From assembly GCA_012932295.1 (NCBI GenBank), contig JAAONU010000001.1, positions 25,892,550-25,956,549 on the forward strand: a stretch of 64,000 bases of DNA. The letters run 5' to 3'. This DNA comes from Cyclina sinensis. Taxonomy: Eukaryota; Mollusca; Bivalvia; Venerida; Veneridae. Each line of letters starts with the position of its first letter. Position 1 is the first letter of the stretch. The notes below the pieces were generated by a model that was given only the letters and a program-made list of their open reading frames with translations, ran no database searches and was not told the DNA's origin. This document shows positions 24,849-40,110 of this stretch, piece by piece. Both the position numbers and the translations under genes were made by a program.

Positions 24849-26929
24849 ATCTACAGCTATATACAGCTGAAACAATTTTGTATATAACAATTCACTAAGA
24901 AAAAGTTTTTTGAAATTTATTAATCTGCTGTCAACTTGAAGAAACTTTTCAAAGGCTGCACTATATAAATTTCAAAGCCTTCAAGAATTTTAAAGTAAGG
25001 AATTTTATATTATAGCTCTTGTTAACCCTGCAACCCTGAACAAGATTTTGAAGATTCAACAACAATAATGTATGTAAGAAAAACTTGCATTATCCATAAC
25101 AAACTAGCTGATGACCCAAAAGCAACTGTAATACAGTAGACCAACAGGGCAACTGCCTGAGTGTACAAATGAAATGCACTATGATATAGTGCACTATATG
25201 GTCAACTGTAGCAAACAACTAACTGACAGAAGGGACTAATGGTGGCCAGAAAATATAGAAAGAATTAAAGATTCTTCAACATATTTGGGTCATAACACTT
25301 CATTATTCTTTGTGAATGGCAATCAGAATTTCTCTTCTTCATTTGTATTTACACAAGCCAATTGACTGTTAACCTACAAACATGCTCCCTGACTTAGAGT
25401 CTGACACTTGTTGATCTTGAATAATGGAGAAAACCTAAGACCTTTGCCCTTATATTCACAAGCCTTTTCTTATCAACTTCTATGAACTGGTCCAGAGTTT
25501 TCCAAGAACTAAAATCAGAGTTAAAAAGTCATATCCAAATGTCAGAAAAAGAGGCAAGGGGAGCAAAAGATTTTATTTTTTAAGTACTTCTCCCCCAGTA
25601 AATAGTTCTTTCTCTGTTTATCTATATCATAAGGGAAAAAGTCTATCTATATCATAAGGGAAAAAGTCTATCATTTCAGAGCTTCTGTTGCTTAGAACAC
25701 CATGTTCTTTTTTTTATAAAGGACACTGTAACAGAAGGTTGAACTGTTCAGACAAGTAAACAAACAATGGTGGTTCTTGTCATGAAACAGCCTGCAATAA
25801 ATCTATCCCATCCCTACTCTTCCTGATTTATGCATCTAATTTAAACAAAATAAAAATCACATTTTTAAAACTAGCAGCAGTATTTTCAAATAGCTTGGGA
25901 AGGTTTAGACTAGGGAACTTGTCCCAAAGATAATTCACTCACTACAAACACTCCCCTCACTTATCAACTTGCAAATCACTGAAATGCTTCCACTTTAGTA
26001 CAAATACCAAGGCGTTTAAGATGTGACTTCTTCAATTACAGAGGAAATGAAAAAAAGATATAAAAAGACTACATCAGACCGCTGAAATTTTTCAATAGGC
26101 CGGCATTTAACTTTTTAAAGGAACAGACTCCAGAAATCTGCATTCTTGTTTTCTGTATTATAAACAAACAGACCAGACTATACAATGTAAATATAATGTG
26201 AAATGCTCACAATTCATTTAGAATTTACCTAAACTGACAAAAGCCTATGATTATAGTGTAGCTTAATGATAAAATGTGAAGTTAAGGAATTCTTGCTTGC
26301 CCAAGACTGAACATATTTGAAGCATCGATACTGAAGATAAATGAAGCATCAAACAGTACTGTACAAAATGCCAAAGTTCTGGCAACAAATCAAGATGAGC
26401 AAGTTGAATAATCAAGTTATTGATATGCAAAACAAAATAGATTCTGGATGATACGGCAGCTTTGTTCTGTAGACCACATTATACCCCTGGTAACCATTTC
26501 AATAATGTCTCGGATACCATACAAAATTAATCATGCTGAGTGGTATAAGTCCCCCTGGTTTTCCATATATTTATACTGACTTATTGATCCCTGTATTGAA
26601 ATCAGCATTAATTATTTCACAAAATTCACTAATTGGTCCCTTATTAATTGAAAGATTTCCAATCCTCACAGCTATTTAATGCTTCACTACAGTTATTGTG
26701 TTGATGCAATCATGTCATTAACGATATGTCAAGTAAATAATCATGCTACTAATCTAGTGGCTTCAAGGGTTTTCTGTCTTTCTGAGCTGCCTTTAAGAAA
26801 GTTTATTACTATTTTTTCTGTAGAAATTTCATAAGCAAACATGGATATCTCTTAAAATTCTTAAAATAGAATTAATACCAACATTAAACTGTGTAAAAAT
26901 GACTTATACCTTAAACAGTTTTTAAGACA
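24849..26929. other. CaMKII intron 3 spacer
   Basis: AT-rich. Two tandem copies of a 25-bp unit ending ATCATAAGGGAAAAAGTCTA lie near 25617-25668. Nothing else recognised. Confidence 0.4.
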
Positions 26930-27590
26930 AGAGGGCCAAGATGGCCCTGTATCGCTCACCTGAAAATGACTGCTTTTAACAAAGTTGCTATGGACCTGGT
27001 TAACTGACCCCAGAGGATCCATATTCTAACTTGACCTAGAAATTATTGAAACAATCTCTCTGACAAATTTCAAGGTTATTTGTACTGAAAATGTAGCCTC
27101 TAGAGTGTAAACAAGGTTTTTCGATATTTGGGCTGTGACCTAGTTTTTGACCCCAGATGACCCATATCCAAACTTGAGCTACAAATTATCAAAACAACCT
27201 TTCTGACAAATTTCCAGACATTTGGACTGAAAATGTAGCCTCTAGAGCATTTACAAAGTTTTTCGATATTTTGGCTCTGTGACCTAGTTTTTGACTCCAG
27301 ATGACCCATATTCGAAACTGAGCTAGAAATCATACAAGCAACCTTTCTGACAAATTTCAATGTTATTTGGAATTAAAATCTTACCACTAGAGTGTTAACA
27401 AGGTTTTTCCATATTTGGGCTCTGTGACCTAGTTTATGACCCAAGATGACCCATATTCGAACATGAGCTAGAAATCATCAAAACAACCTGTCAGACAAAT
27501 TTCCAGGATATCTGGACAGAAAATGTAACCTCTGGAGTGTTATAATGGTTTTACATTTTTTGGCTCTTTGAACTGAGACCGTATTGTTAA
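26930..27590 (+). mobile_element. HINE/pearl-like element J, 3'-truncated
   Basis: 5' end AAGAGGGCCAAGATGGCCCT, GCTCACCTGAAAATG, then about four units of the same ~146-bp core as element B (GTGACCTAGTTTTTGACC near 27127, 27280, 27427). The GGAC microsatellite and 3' hairpin are absent; the sequence passes directly into the 43-bp array. Confidence 0.7.
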
Positions 27591-28140
27591 CTGATGGTTT
27601 GAATAGCTTTAGTCACTGCGACAGTACTGTCAACCAATGGAATCAAAAAGCTTTAGTATGAGACTATATTGTCAACCGATGGTTCAAATAGCTTAAGTCA
27701 CTGAGGCTGTATAGTTGAGCGATGGTTGAAATAGCTGAAGTCACAGAGACCGTATTGTCAATCAATGGTTCAGATAGCTTTAGTCACTGAGAACGTATTG
27801 TCAAATAGCTTGAGTCACTCAGATCGTATTGTCAACTGATAGTTCCAATAGCTTTAGTCACCGAGACTGTATTGTCAACCAATGTTCCTACAGCTTAAGT
27901 CACTGATATCGTATTGTCAACTGATGGTTCAAATAGCTTAAGTCACTTAGAACATTTTGTCAAATGATGGTTCAAATAGCTTAAGTCACTGAGACTGTAT
28001 TGTCAAATAATCGTTCAAATATCTTAAGTCAACAAGACTGTATTGTGAAGATATGGATTCAAATAATTATCTTCATAACAGTTTATTCAATGAGGCCATA
28101 CTGTCAAGCAATGGTTCAGATAGCTTTAGTCACTGAGTCA
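27575..28140. repeat. Degenerate ~43-bp tandem array
   Basis: About thirteen diverged units of the form GTATTGTCAACTGATGGTTC plus AAATAGCTTAAGTCACTGAGAC. Unit lengths vary and several are truncated. It begins where element J is broken off, so it may be a 3' extension of that element or an independent minisatellite. Confidence 0.75.
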
Positions 28141-30639
<2,499 letters not shown>

Positions 30640-30690
30640 ACGTCCATGATGGCCCTATATCGCTCACCTGAGTACTCTTCTGCCCAATGA
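30640..30690 (+). mobile_element. HINE-like 5' end fragment
   Basis: GTCCATGATGGCCCTATATCGCTCACCTGAGTACT is the 5' terminus of the A/B/D/I family without any following core. Confidence 0.6.
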
Positions 30691-30902
30691 CAAACCTAAC
30701 AAAACTGAAGAAAAAAACAAATTCCCTATGCTATTATTGAGGCAAGTATCTATATGACGTTCAGACTGTAGTGTATATTTACCAAATTATTTAGAGCATA
30801 TATTAATCCTGTAACAGAACATCTCCCTTCTTGTAAATAAAATTAATATCTTTTTATGAAATAAAGAAATGATTGTAAATATACAATGTAAACTGCACTT
30901 AA

Positions 30903-31334
30903 AGAGGCTGTACTCCAGATTTGACATAAATTTTTTTTTTTCATAAATTATATATTTAGATGCCGTGAGATTATAACAACATAATATTTTACTTCAAAAC
31001 TGATTATAAAAGTCAAAATAGAATAAAAAAAATATTTTCGCTCCAGCCTGATTTGAACTCTGGACCCTCATGTTAACAAAATATTTCCGACGCTTTTACT
31101 GTCACCACTATCACCGTATGTGATATTACAGATATTTACTTTAAATCTTATACAATATAGTCATACCGTCGCGTTACGGTATAGCACTTTGAAAGGGAAA
31201 AAAATCAATTTATAATGTAATTGTTTGACTTATTTTTTGTCAGTAGGTTATTTCATAAGCATTGATCATAAATATTACAAGAAATTTATAATACAAGAAA
31301 ACTTTCTTTTTTTGTCATCTGGAGCACAGCCCCT
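30903..31334. mobile_element. TTAA-flanked MITE with AGRGGCTGTRCTCCAGAT inverted ends
   Basis: The left terminus AGAGGCTGTACTCCAGAT and right terminus (reverse complement AGGGGCTGTGCTCCAGAT) are inverted repeats flanked by TTAA on both sides (30899-30902, 31335-31338). A TTAA duplication is typical of piggyBac and Kolobok elements. 432 bp, no coding capacity. A tRNA-like segment lies in the middle. Confidence 0.85.
31030..31115 (-). repeat. tRNA-like segment inside the TTAA MITE
   Basis: On the minus strand GATAGTGGTGACAGTAAAAG resembles a box A of Asp/Glu-type tRNAs and CCAGAGTTCAAATCAGG a box B. Stems are not convincing. It may be a captured tRNA or SINE relic. Confidence 0.35.
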
Positions 31335-31499
31335 TTAAATTATAAGTTTTTGTTATGTTCATTTACTCATGAATTTATTATGACCTAAAGTCAGTTTATT
31401 CATAAATGAAATTCCACACTTATTTCAAAACCTAGTTCTCATATCCAATAAAAGACTAGAATGATATATCCTATGATAAAAATCCACATGTTGTCCAAA

Positions 31500-31830
31500 G
31501 TTATGGTAATTTAAGCAAAGTTCAAAAATTTGACCTTGACAGTCAAGGTCATTTTATGGTCAAGGTCATACTTGACCAATTCAACATATCAGTTTTGTCA
31601 TAAGTGATTTTTTTTCTAACTATGAATCAAATCCAACTATTAATTGTAAGTTATGGCCGATTTTAGCAAAATTCAATAATTTGACCTTGACAGACTAAGT
31701 CATTTTAAGGTCAAGGTCATAGTGTTGTTTTGTCTAAGTATGAATCAAACCTGTACATAAATAACAAAGTTATGACAATTAAAGCAAATTTCAGTAATTT
31801 GACCTTGATGGTTTGATGGTTTTGTTTCTG
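31500..31830. repeat. Three TTGACCTTGAC/TCAAGGTCA units
   Basis: Three units of roughly 130 bp contain 'GTTATGG...TT.AGCAAA.TTCA..AATTTGACCTTGA' followed by inverted TCAAGGTCA words. The first unit holds a 21-bp perfect palindrome at 31531-31551. Core of a tandem-unit element without visible ends. Confidence 0.6.
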
Positions 31831-32404
31831 TTTGTTTTTTTTAAGTTTATTTTGTTAGAGACAGGGAGACACAGAAATATTTTATCAATATTGCTCTCTC
31901 CCTCCTCCTCTTCTCTTTAAAGGGTCCTGATGTATCTATTCTTACAGAATAATCAGAAGACAGCATTCAATTATGGTGAAAAAATACTACGTCTTTTATC
32001 ACCAACAGGCTAGAGTGTGTCACACATATTAATGCCACATTGATCAGGTTCACCCCTCATCAGCTCTGAGACAAAAGGACAAAATTATAGCACCATAAAT
32101 GGGCTCAATTCACTCTCAGAACCTGAATCAATACTACCAACATTTTTCCACATCATAAACCATATTGTGAGAGACTATCTGGTTTCACAAATCTCTAAAA
32201 CTGAAAGAACATTCATGAAATCCAATAGACACTTTCCACAGTCTGAAAATAAATAAACTTTATAAATAATAAACTACTGAATAACTATTTTAAGAACTAT
32301 GGACTGTATCAAACTACTCTGCTATGTTTTAGAAAAAGAAAATTATTAGACTTTTGAGTAGCAAGTTATTCATCATTTTGCTTGCTGACATGTACCAATA
32401 ACAG
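31831..32404. other. CaMKII intron 2 spacer
   Basis: AT-rich, with a short CTCTCTCCCTCCTCCTC stretch near 31895. Nothing else seen. Confidence 0.4.
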
Positions 32405-34560
32405 AGAAAATGTGACCTTAAAGTAACTTTAAGGAATCACCATTACACAGAAAATGTGCCTTAAAATAACTTTCAAGCATGTAACATAACACAGACAATG
32501 TGACCTTACAGTAACTTTCAAGCATGTAACATGCCACAGAGAATGTAACCTTACAGTAACTTTCAAGCATGTTGCATTACACAGAGAATGTGACCTTACA
32601 GTAACTTTCAAGCATGTAACATTACACAGAGAAAGTAACCTTACAGTAACTTTCAAGCATGTAACATTACACAGAGAATGTGACCTTAAAGTAACTTTCA
32701 AGCATGTAACATTACACAGAGAATGTAACCTTACAGTATCTTTCAAGCATGTAACATTACACAGAGAATGTAACCTTACAGTAACTTTCAAGCATGTTGC
32801 ATTACACAGAGAATGTGACCTTACAGTAACTTTCAAGCATGTAACATTACACAGAGAATGTGACCTTAAAGTAACATTCAAGCATGTAACATTACAAAGA
32901 AAATGTGACTTTACAGTAACTTTCAAGCATGTAACATTACACAGAGAATGTAACCTTACAGTAACTTTCAAGCATGTAACATTACACAGAGAATGTGACC
33001 TTAAAGTAACATTCAGGCATGTACAGTACACGCAGCGCAGACTTTGATGTTGTTAACATTGTCGCGGGGGCCGGTATCGTCTCCGGGTGGCCAGTTGCAG
33101 TGGAATGAACACCCGAAATTTCGGGTGTCCGCTAAAATGACCACCGCGACAACTGCTGAGGGGTATGATCACCGCGTGTCGTGGTGACAGAGCGCCGTGC
33201 GTCCCCGCGATGTTCTGACTTGGAGATTACTGCATTTAAATATACTCAGGGTACAGTACATGTACATGGTTTTCTTTTTACTCATTTTTATTTTACTTAC
33301 AGGTATTTTGTGGCTAACTTCAGTTGGTCAAATTAAAACCAAATTTCAAGTACATATGCGGTGTAGGTTTATTGTGTACTTTCGTTTTTGGAATTTTTGA
33401 AAAACGCTTGTTACTATATAGCAAAATTGATCGATAATTATTGCCAAGCGCCTAGACGATACAGATGTGTCGAAAGAAGTTAAACACGTGTTGACCTTAA
33501 AAACACAGACAATTCATTTTCTGAAAATATGATCAGCTGTTTCCGGAAGCAACTGCTTTGAATGGTCATTCTTTGCGTAAACAAAAAGGAGCGTTCGTAA
33601 ATCATCAAAATTAAGAGTGGATTTGTTCGAATTTTGACAGTTTAAATTAGATCTGTTAACTTTTGGCAGTTTGATGATCGTTAGTAATTTATTTGCGTGT
33701 AATTTATTTGCGAGTGGATTAACGCAAGAGCGGCACCGATTGAAGACTTGAAAATATATTAATTGCAGCAATTAATGCTAACAAGATGGCATGTAGGTGT
33801 GTAAATCTATTCATAATCAGCTGTGTTACCCTCAATCATACAACCAAACATCGAACGTCAACAAAAAAAAGTTTAACCGGATGGGGTATTAAAAAGAAAA
33901 AGAAACAACTTCAAGTGGTAATAATTACGTGTTTTTTGTAACTCATCTGAAAAAAAATAGGGGAATGTAAAATTGTGTTACGACTTCGTTTTTTTGGACA
34001 CCGCAAACCCCGCGACCCGACGCCGCGACATGGCGCGGTACTGATCACCGCAGTCGGCCGCGCTGACCACCGTGCTGACCACCGCATTTTATACGCATGA
34101 ACACTCAACGCAGTGGTCATTTTGGTCTTCAACACAGACAGTAAAATCGCGGGGACTGGTGTTCGTTGTCAAAGTTCGCGCTGCGTGTACTGTAACATTA
34201 TACAGAGAATGTGACCTTAAAGTAACATTCAAGCATGTAACATTACACATATAATGTAGCCTTACCGTAACTTTCAAGCATGTAACATTACACAGATAAT
34301 TTTACCTTACAATAACTTTCAAGCATGTAACATTACACAGATAATGTAACCTTACAGTAACATTCAAGCATGTAACATTACACAGAAAATGTGACCTTAA
34401 AGTAACTTTCAGTTATGTAACATTACACAGAAAATGTGCCTTAAAGTAACTTTTAGGTGTGGAACAATGACACAGAAAAAGTGACCTTAACCTCATGGCA
34501 TGTACATAGAATTTGTCACCTTAACCTTTAGGTATATACCAATGACACAGAAAATGTGAC
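32405..34560. repeat. 45-bp minisatellite array, split by a TA-flanked element
   Basis: Unit AGCATGTAACATTACACAGA + GAATGTGACCTTACAGTAACTTTCA, 45 bp (for example AGCATG at 32521, 32566, 32611). About 14 units lie left of the insertion at 33024-34192 and six clear plus a few decayed units lie to its right (34195-34560). Because 45 is divisible by three, a 200-residue open frame with a 15-residue repeat runs through the left part on the minus strand; it has no start context or homologue and is not called a gene. Confidence 0.93.
33024..34192. mobile_element. TA element 1 (CAGTACACGCAGCGC ends) inside the 45-bp array
   Basis: Inverted termini CAGTACACGCAGCGC at both ends, extending imperfectly to about 28 bp (ACTTTGA shared), flanked by TA duplications (33022-33023, 34193-34194); the minisatellite unit CATGTAACATT rejoins when it is removed. 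Subterminal zones are GC-rich and repeat GACCACCGCG-type words. The AT-rich core (about 33315-33830) is homologous to the cores of the elements at 40399, 43334 and 46838. 1169 bp, non-autonomous; Tc1/mariner/pogo-type mobilisation is inferred from TA plus CAGTA termini. Confidence 0.9.
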
Positions 34561-37500
34561 ATTGAATATGTGTGTAGTGTTGTTTATATGGCACACAGTT
34601 TTCCTAGAAACAGAATTTCTTAAATTCACTAGCTATATACAAGATATCTGCTAAGCCCTTCAGAAAAATACTGAATCTAACTTAATAACACAGGAATCTT
34701 TCTGTAAATTGATTTAAGGATTCAGTCTGCTTTAGTAAGACAGCAGTGTAATTCTGTTTATGGGTTGCACTAAAAGACATGTCAAGTTTTTAAAAGTTAC
34801 ATTGACTACTCCCAATGACTGTCTCCTTGAGCTCTGACCAGTGCTTTCATCAGTTAGAGGTCTGGGCAAATGTAGGTCAAGGTCAAAGTCTACTGCCAGG
34901 ACTTTAAAGGAGGCTTGAAGATCAGTCTGTGAATGATTCTAAAGGACTACAACTGACCTGTGAATGGAACAACAAAATTCACTATTGTCATCACTTATGA
35001 AGACTGGCTACCACTGTCAATGAAACAATTTTTCTATACTATTTACAAAAGCTCACATTTCTATTGAGATCTTATTCAAAATTTCCAACCAATTTCAACA
35101 GCACAGAAAATGATCTGACTCCCAGAATTTTAATTAAGGTCGGATCTGAAAATCATAGAAGCAGAGAGGAATATATCCAAGTTCAAGTCGGTTAAGCCAT
35201 AATAAAGTTTCTTTTAAGAAAATTTAAGTTCAAAATTACTTAAATCAACCTTGTCAGAAGCCTAGACTAGAGTAAGGATGATGTACTTTCATGTCATTTT
35301 CCTTTTCCCAAGTGGACTAAAAATAGCATTCTGACTACTTCATTTATAAAGCCTTAAGTATCATTTCTACACATTTTTAAATGATAAGTCTGGAGGATAA
35401 ATGTCAGGTAGACCCTAATGGATCAATACCAGTGACTATTACCCTCTGGGAACTATCCTGGACTTAACCCAAGAGGCGATTTTCTGTCGATATCACTAAA
35501 TTACTTGCTATTTCTAGGTACGAAAGTTTTGTCAATAATTGCTGATCACTCACTGCACTTTCCCATGTATTTGTGTTTTGTTTCTCAACATTAGTAATAG
35601 CTGCAAAATTTAGCATGATTTCTGCATTCCATTGTGAAATTATAAGTTTGAAGTAAGAAGTTATTTTCAGAAAAATTTCATTTTACTTTGCCTTTAAAAG
35701 CATTTATAACAAGAACCAAACTGACACATATCCCACGGATGAAGCATTGACTTGGTTTGGTTTACGAGTCTGATCCCCTTTAACAGTCAAACTTGTAAGA
35801 GACAGGCAGTTTATCATTTACCTTACCATCATTCCTTGGAAGAACCACTTCCATATATTAAAGGTCCTGATTTGTAATGGGGCTCAAACGTATGGCCTTC
35901 AATCAGTAAGAGGTTTAGTGATTACTAAATCGTTGGTTGGTATCACATTGCTGAACTATACACATCCCGTCTAACAGAGACGTAAGTGCTGTAAAAGTTC
36001 TAAGTGTGAACAAAATAATGAAGTTATACCAACAGATACTGGCTAGGATACTGCATCTCTAAAAATTATTACCAATCTGGAGACGAATCATGCATATCTG
36101 ACTATGTAATAGGTATCAAAGTTTGAGGACACAACCCTGTGTGCAAATGTTTCTATTATACATCACTAATAAGCATAATAAATAAAACCCAGGATGTAAA
36201 GGCATACATTACAGAACAAAGTGTCAAATATTCTTTGTCAGTGTACCCACTTCTTTTATATGGTTATATTGAATACCAACTTATTTTCAACTAGGAAAGC
36301 AGGTTGCAATCTGAATGATTTTATTTTCTGTGTTCAATGAGTTCATATCTCTCTGATGAGATACATACAACATAAATGAAGATTAATCACATACTCATGA
36401 GTATTTCATCATTTATGCATTTAAGTATCATGCTGGATGTTCAATATAATATAACACTCATCTCTATATTGTTATGGAATAGGTTTTACAACCATTACTT
36501 CCCTATTTATTATGATTATATATAAAATTTCTTTAGCATTTTACTAAGAGGAAGAATAATACAATTTTATGTTGAGAAGTAACGAAAATTTATTTGAATC
36601 AAATAATTGTTGGTGGCCATGTTATGTCGGCAATGATCAAATTTCATTTCCAAGAATCGATGTTGCCAGGTGGCAAGGGAAAAACTCTTTATGGAACTTT
36701 GTTTTTAACAGATGTACATTTGACATTATAAATACATTAAATAACTGGATAAATAAATGATTGAGTACTATTTCATTTGTTTTCTCATGCATACAAACTG
36801 TATTTGTAGTGATGATACTGTCCCATTAGGGCTAAAGTGCACAAGAGTTCTGAAAGTGTTGCCAGCTTCTCTATGTTCTCTTTGTTTATAACATTTCGAT
36901 TATTTTCCAAAAGTAAATCGAAATGCTTTTTTCAATTCGATTCGATAATCGATTTTCATTTCATTCTGATATTACAACACTAATTTTATGGTGTTACAAT
37001 GGTTCATCTGAGACTAATGATAACATCTACAGTCTGATTATACATTAAGTGTTTCTGGCAGGCAAGAGAAACTGAAAGTGAAAAAACTTAAACAGTCTCC
37101 CCATTTAAGCATTAAATTCGTTTAACACTGAACAAACTTTTCCAGGCTTTGATATTAGCCTTTGTAATGAGCCACAAGTCCTTCAGTCTGTGACTTGTGA
37201 ATTTCTCTTCGGCTATGCAAACTTTACAAGACTTAACACCAGAGGGGCCTGGAAATATTTAGCTTCACATAATCAATATTTGTAAAAATCTAAATTTATC
37301 TGTTACAATGAAATTCAATTTCTTTTCTTTTACTAAAACCAGGCACTTCATTTATTTGGGCCTATGGGTCCGATATCCACTTTGGGATTTTTTGGCTCTT
37401 GGAAACACTTGTTTTGCAGACTGAGCTATAATTAAGCTACTATTGCATCTACTAAACTTGTCAAAACTTGATTTCTATGTAAACTGACTAACATTTTGGT

Positions 37501-38255
37501 TTTTGACAAAACACTTGTCCTGAACAACTGCTGACAACTTTGAACTATCCCGACAAGATACGGACTGTAGACCCCACTTATCAACAGACTATGTTTCCTT
37601 AAAACATTGTCAAAGAGAGCTATTTTATTTCCCAGGTGAGTTTCATTTTATAAAATGAGCTAATGTGATATTAAATTCTGTATTTTCCACTATTTCAACA
37701 ATGCACTAGGATGAAATTTAATTAAACAGTACAGATTTCTCTGTGAAGAAAGCTAACAAAATATTGATTTAAAAACTGGTTTTATAAAACAAAGTCGCCA
37801 TTTTAAGTTATGTCTTCAAAAGCAGTTTCAAAGAATATTGTAGTTCTACAGTTTCTTTATAGTGAGCTTTTGTGCAGTCATGGCTATGCTAGATTTAGCC
37901 AACATTTATCCTACTTAAATGTCAGATCAAATGTGCTGTAACAAAACCAATTATTATAATACCAAATAAAATGATTTTCATTAAACAAAAATTACACACA
38001 AAAAATACATGACAACTTGTAATATATTTATGAATGATGCAATTAGCAACCACTGCTTCATCTAAAAAACTTTTAATCATAATGGTTAGTTATTTTACAG
38101 GTATATGAACAATCTTTGGTAAAAAGAATGTTTAAAAATTAAGTATTAACAAATCATGGGATGAAGAAATCGTAAACTGGTTCGAGCATACAAATACTGT
38201 GGTGTGGCTGAAGTTTTTTGGTTTGTTAAATATCTCATTGTGTAAAAGTATAATA
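34561..38255. other. CaMKII intron 2 spacer
   Basis: About 3.7 kb of AT-rich sequence. Near 36890-36960 there are several ATTCGATT/AATCGA words, possibly the end of an old transposon. No gene, RNA or complete element found. Confidence 0.4.
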
Positions 38256-39446
38256 ACAAGAAATGTTTGTAAAACATAAATGCCCCCCGGCAGCACCTAA
38301 TTGCTTGTGGTTGGGCCAAAGCATTCTCTAGTTATTGATCAGAAGCCTTTTTAGGATCAAGGTCCCTGTGGACTTGACCTTTAACCTAATGACCTCAAAA
38401 TCAATAGGGGTCAATAACTGGTCATGACCAACCAGCATACCAAGTTTGGTGAACCTAGGTCAAAGCATTCTCTAGTTATTGATTGGAAACCGTTTTTAGA
38501 GTCAAAGTCTCTGTGAGCTTGACCTTTGACCTAATGACCTCAAAATCAATAGGGAGTCATCTACTGGTGATGACCAACCAGCATACCAAGTTTGGTGAAC
38601 CTAGGTCAAAGCGTTCTCTAGTTATTGATCAGAAACCGTTTTTAAGATGAAGGTCCCGGTGAGCTTGACCTTTGACCTAATGACCTCGAAACCAATAGGG
38701 GTCATCTACTGGTGATGACCAACCAGCATACTAAGTTTGGTGAAGCTAGGTCAAAGCGTTCTCTAGTTATTGATCGGAAACCATTTTAAGGATGAAAGTC
38801 TCTGTGATCTTGACCTTTGACCTAATGACCTCAAAGTAAATAGGGGTCATCTACTGGTGATGACCAACCAGCATATTAAGTTTGGTGAACCTAGGTCAAA
38901 GCGTTCTCTAGTTAATGATCGGAAACCGTTTTTAGGATGAAGGTCCCTGTGAGCTTGAACTTTGACCTAATGACCTCAAAATCAATAGGGGTCATCTACT
39001 GGTGATGACCAACCAGCATATTAAGTTTGGTGAACCTAGGTCAAAGCGTTCTCTAGTTATTGGTCGGAAACCGTTTCTACCTACTAGGTCAATGTGACCT
39101 TGACCTTTCACCCCTTGACCCCAAAATCAATAGGGGTCATCTACTGGTGATGGACAATCATCCTACCAAGTTTGAAGTTCCAAGGCCTAAGCGTTCTTTA
39201 GTTATTGGTCTGAAACCGTTTCTACCTACAAGGTCAATGTGACCTTGACCTTTGACCTAATGACCCCAAAATCAATAGGGGTCATCTACTGGTGATGGAC
39301 AATCATCTTACCATGTTTGAAGTTCCTAGGCCTAAGCATTCTTTAGTTATTGGTCGGAAACCATTTGGTCTACGGACCGACGGACCGACCGACAGACAGA
39401 CAAATGCAAAGCAATATACCCCCTCTTCTTTGAAGTGGGGGCATAA
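38256..39446 (+). mobile_element. AATGCCCCCC-ended element with eight ~146-bp units rich in nuclear-receptor-like motifs
   Basis: Left end hairpin ATGTTTGTAAAACAT then AAATGCCCCCCGG; right end AAGTGGGGGCATAATA, preceded by the microsatellite GACCGACGGACCGACCGACAG. About eight units of 142-146 bp contain GGTCAAAGCGTTCTCTAGTT, GACCTTTGACCTAATGACC and 'ATAGGGGTCATCTACTGGTG'. Architecture as in the other HINE/pearl-like copies. Confidence 0.85.
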
Positions 39447-39739
39447 TAATATTCAGATCCTTAAGCCTCTTTAAAGACTTGGACTGACATTCTGACAAAA
39501 CAGCTGAATACTAGTGTACAGCCAAAAAGAGATATTTGTTAAAAAAACAACAAATAGATGTATGGTTGATGTATAATCAGCCACATTTAAGTTTTTGCAC
39601 AATGCCTATAACAACTCAGTGACCATAATAACTCGACTTTTTCTTCCAGAAAAGACATGCTAAAAATGGAAAATTTGTAGCAGTTACACATACTAATCAA
39701 TCACTTAGTAGTAATGGACCAGAGAAATATACTAAGCTT

Positions 39740-40110
39740 AATCCTCTGCTCTGACCTTGACCTTTGACCTAAGCACCTTGGTCTTGCATGCGACACATCA
39801 TCTACTTATGGTGGTCACGTGTACCGACTAATTTTTTAATCCCATCACGCATGCAGAAGTTATGGACAGGACACAAACATCAACTGAACTTGGCCTATAT
39901 GACAAATACACGAGTTCAATGCCCTACTGTGACCTTGACCTTTGACTTAGGGACTGGGACTGGCATGCAACACATCATTTCCTTGTGGTGGTAATGTATA
40001 CCAATTCATTTTGAAATCCCATCACGCATGCAGAAGTTATGGAGTGGGCACAAACTCCAACTGCACTTAAGAGTATATGACAAATAAACAAAGTTTGATC
40101 CCCTGCTGTG
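39740..40110 (+). repeat. Two ~170-bp units with TGACCTTGACCTTTGAC
   Basis: Units share 'CTGTGACCTTGACCTTTGAC', 'GGCATGC.ACACATCAT', 'ATCCCATCACGCATGCAGAA' and 'ATATGACAAATA'. Core of another tandem-unit element; ends not defined. Confidence 0.55.

Noticed and set aside
32429..33031. 200-residue minus-strand open frame with 15-residue repeats
   Set aside because: It is the translation of the 45-bp minisatellite; the period is divisible by three, so the frame stays open without selection. No homology or start context.
36890..36960. ATTCGATTCGATAATCGATT-rich stretch as a transposon end
   Set aside because: Words resemble some hAT-type ends, but no matching inverted end or target duplication was found nearby.
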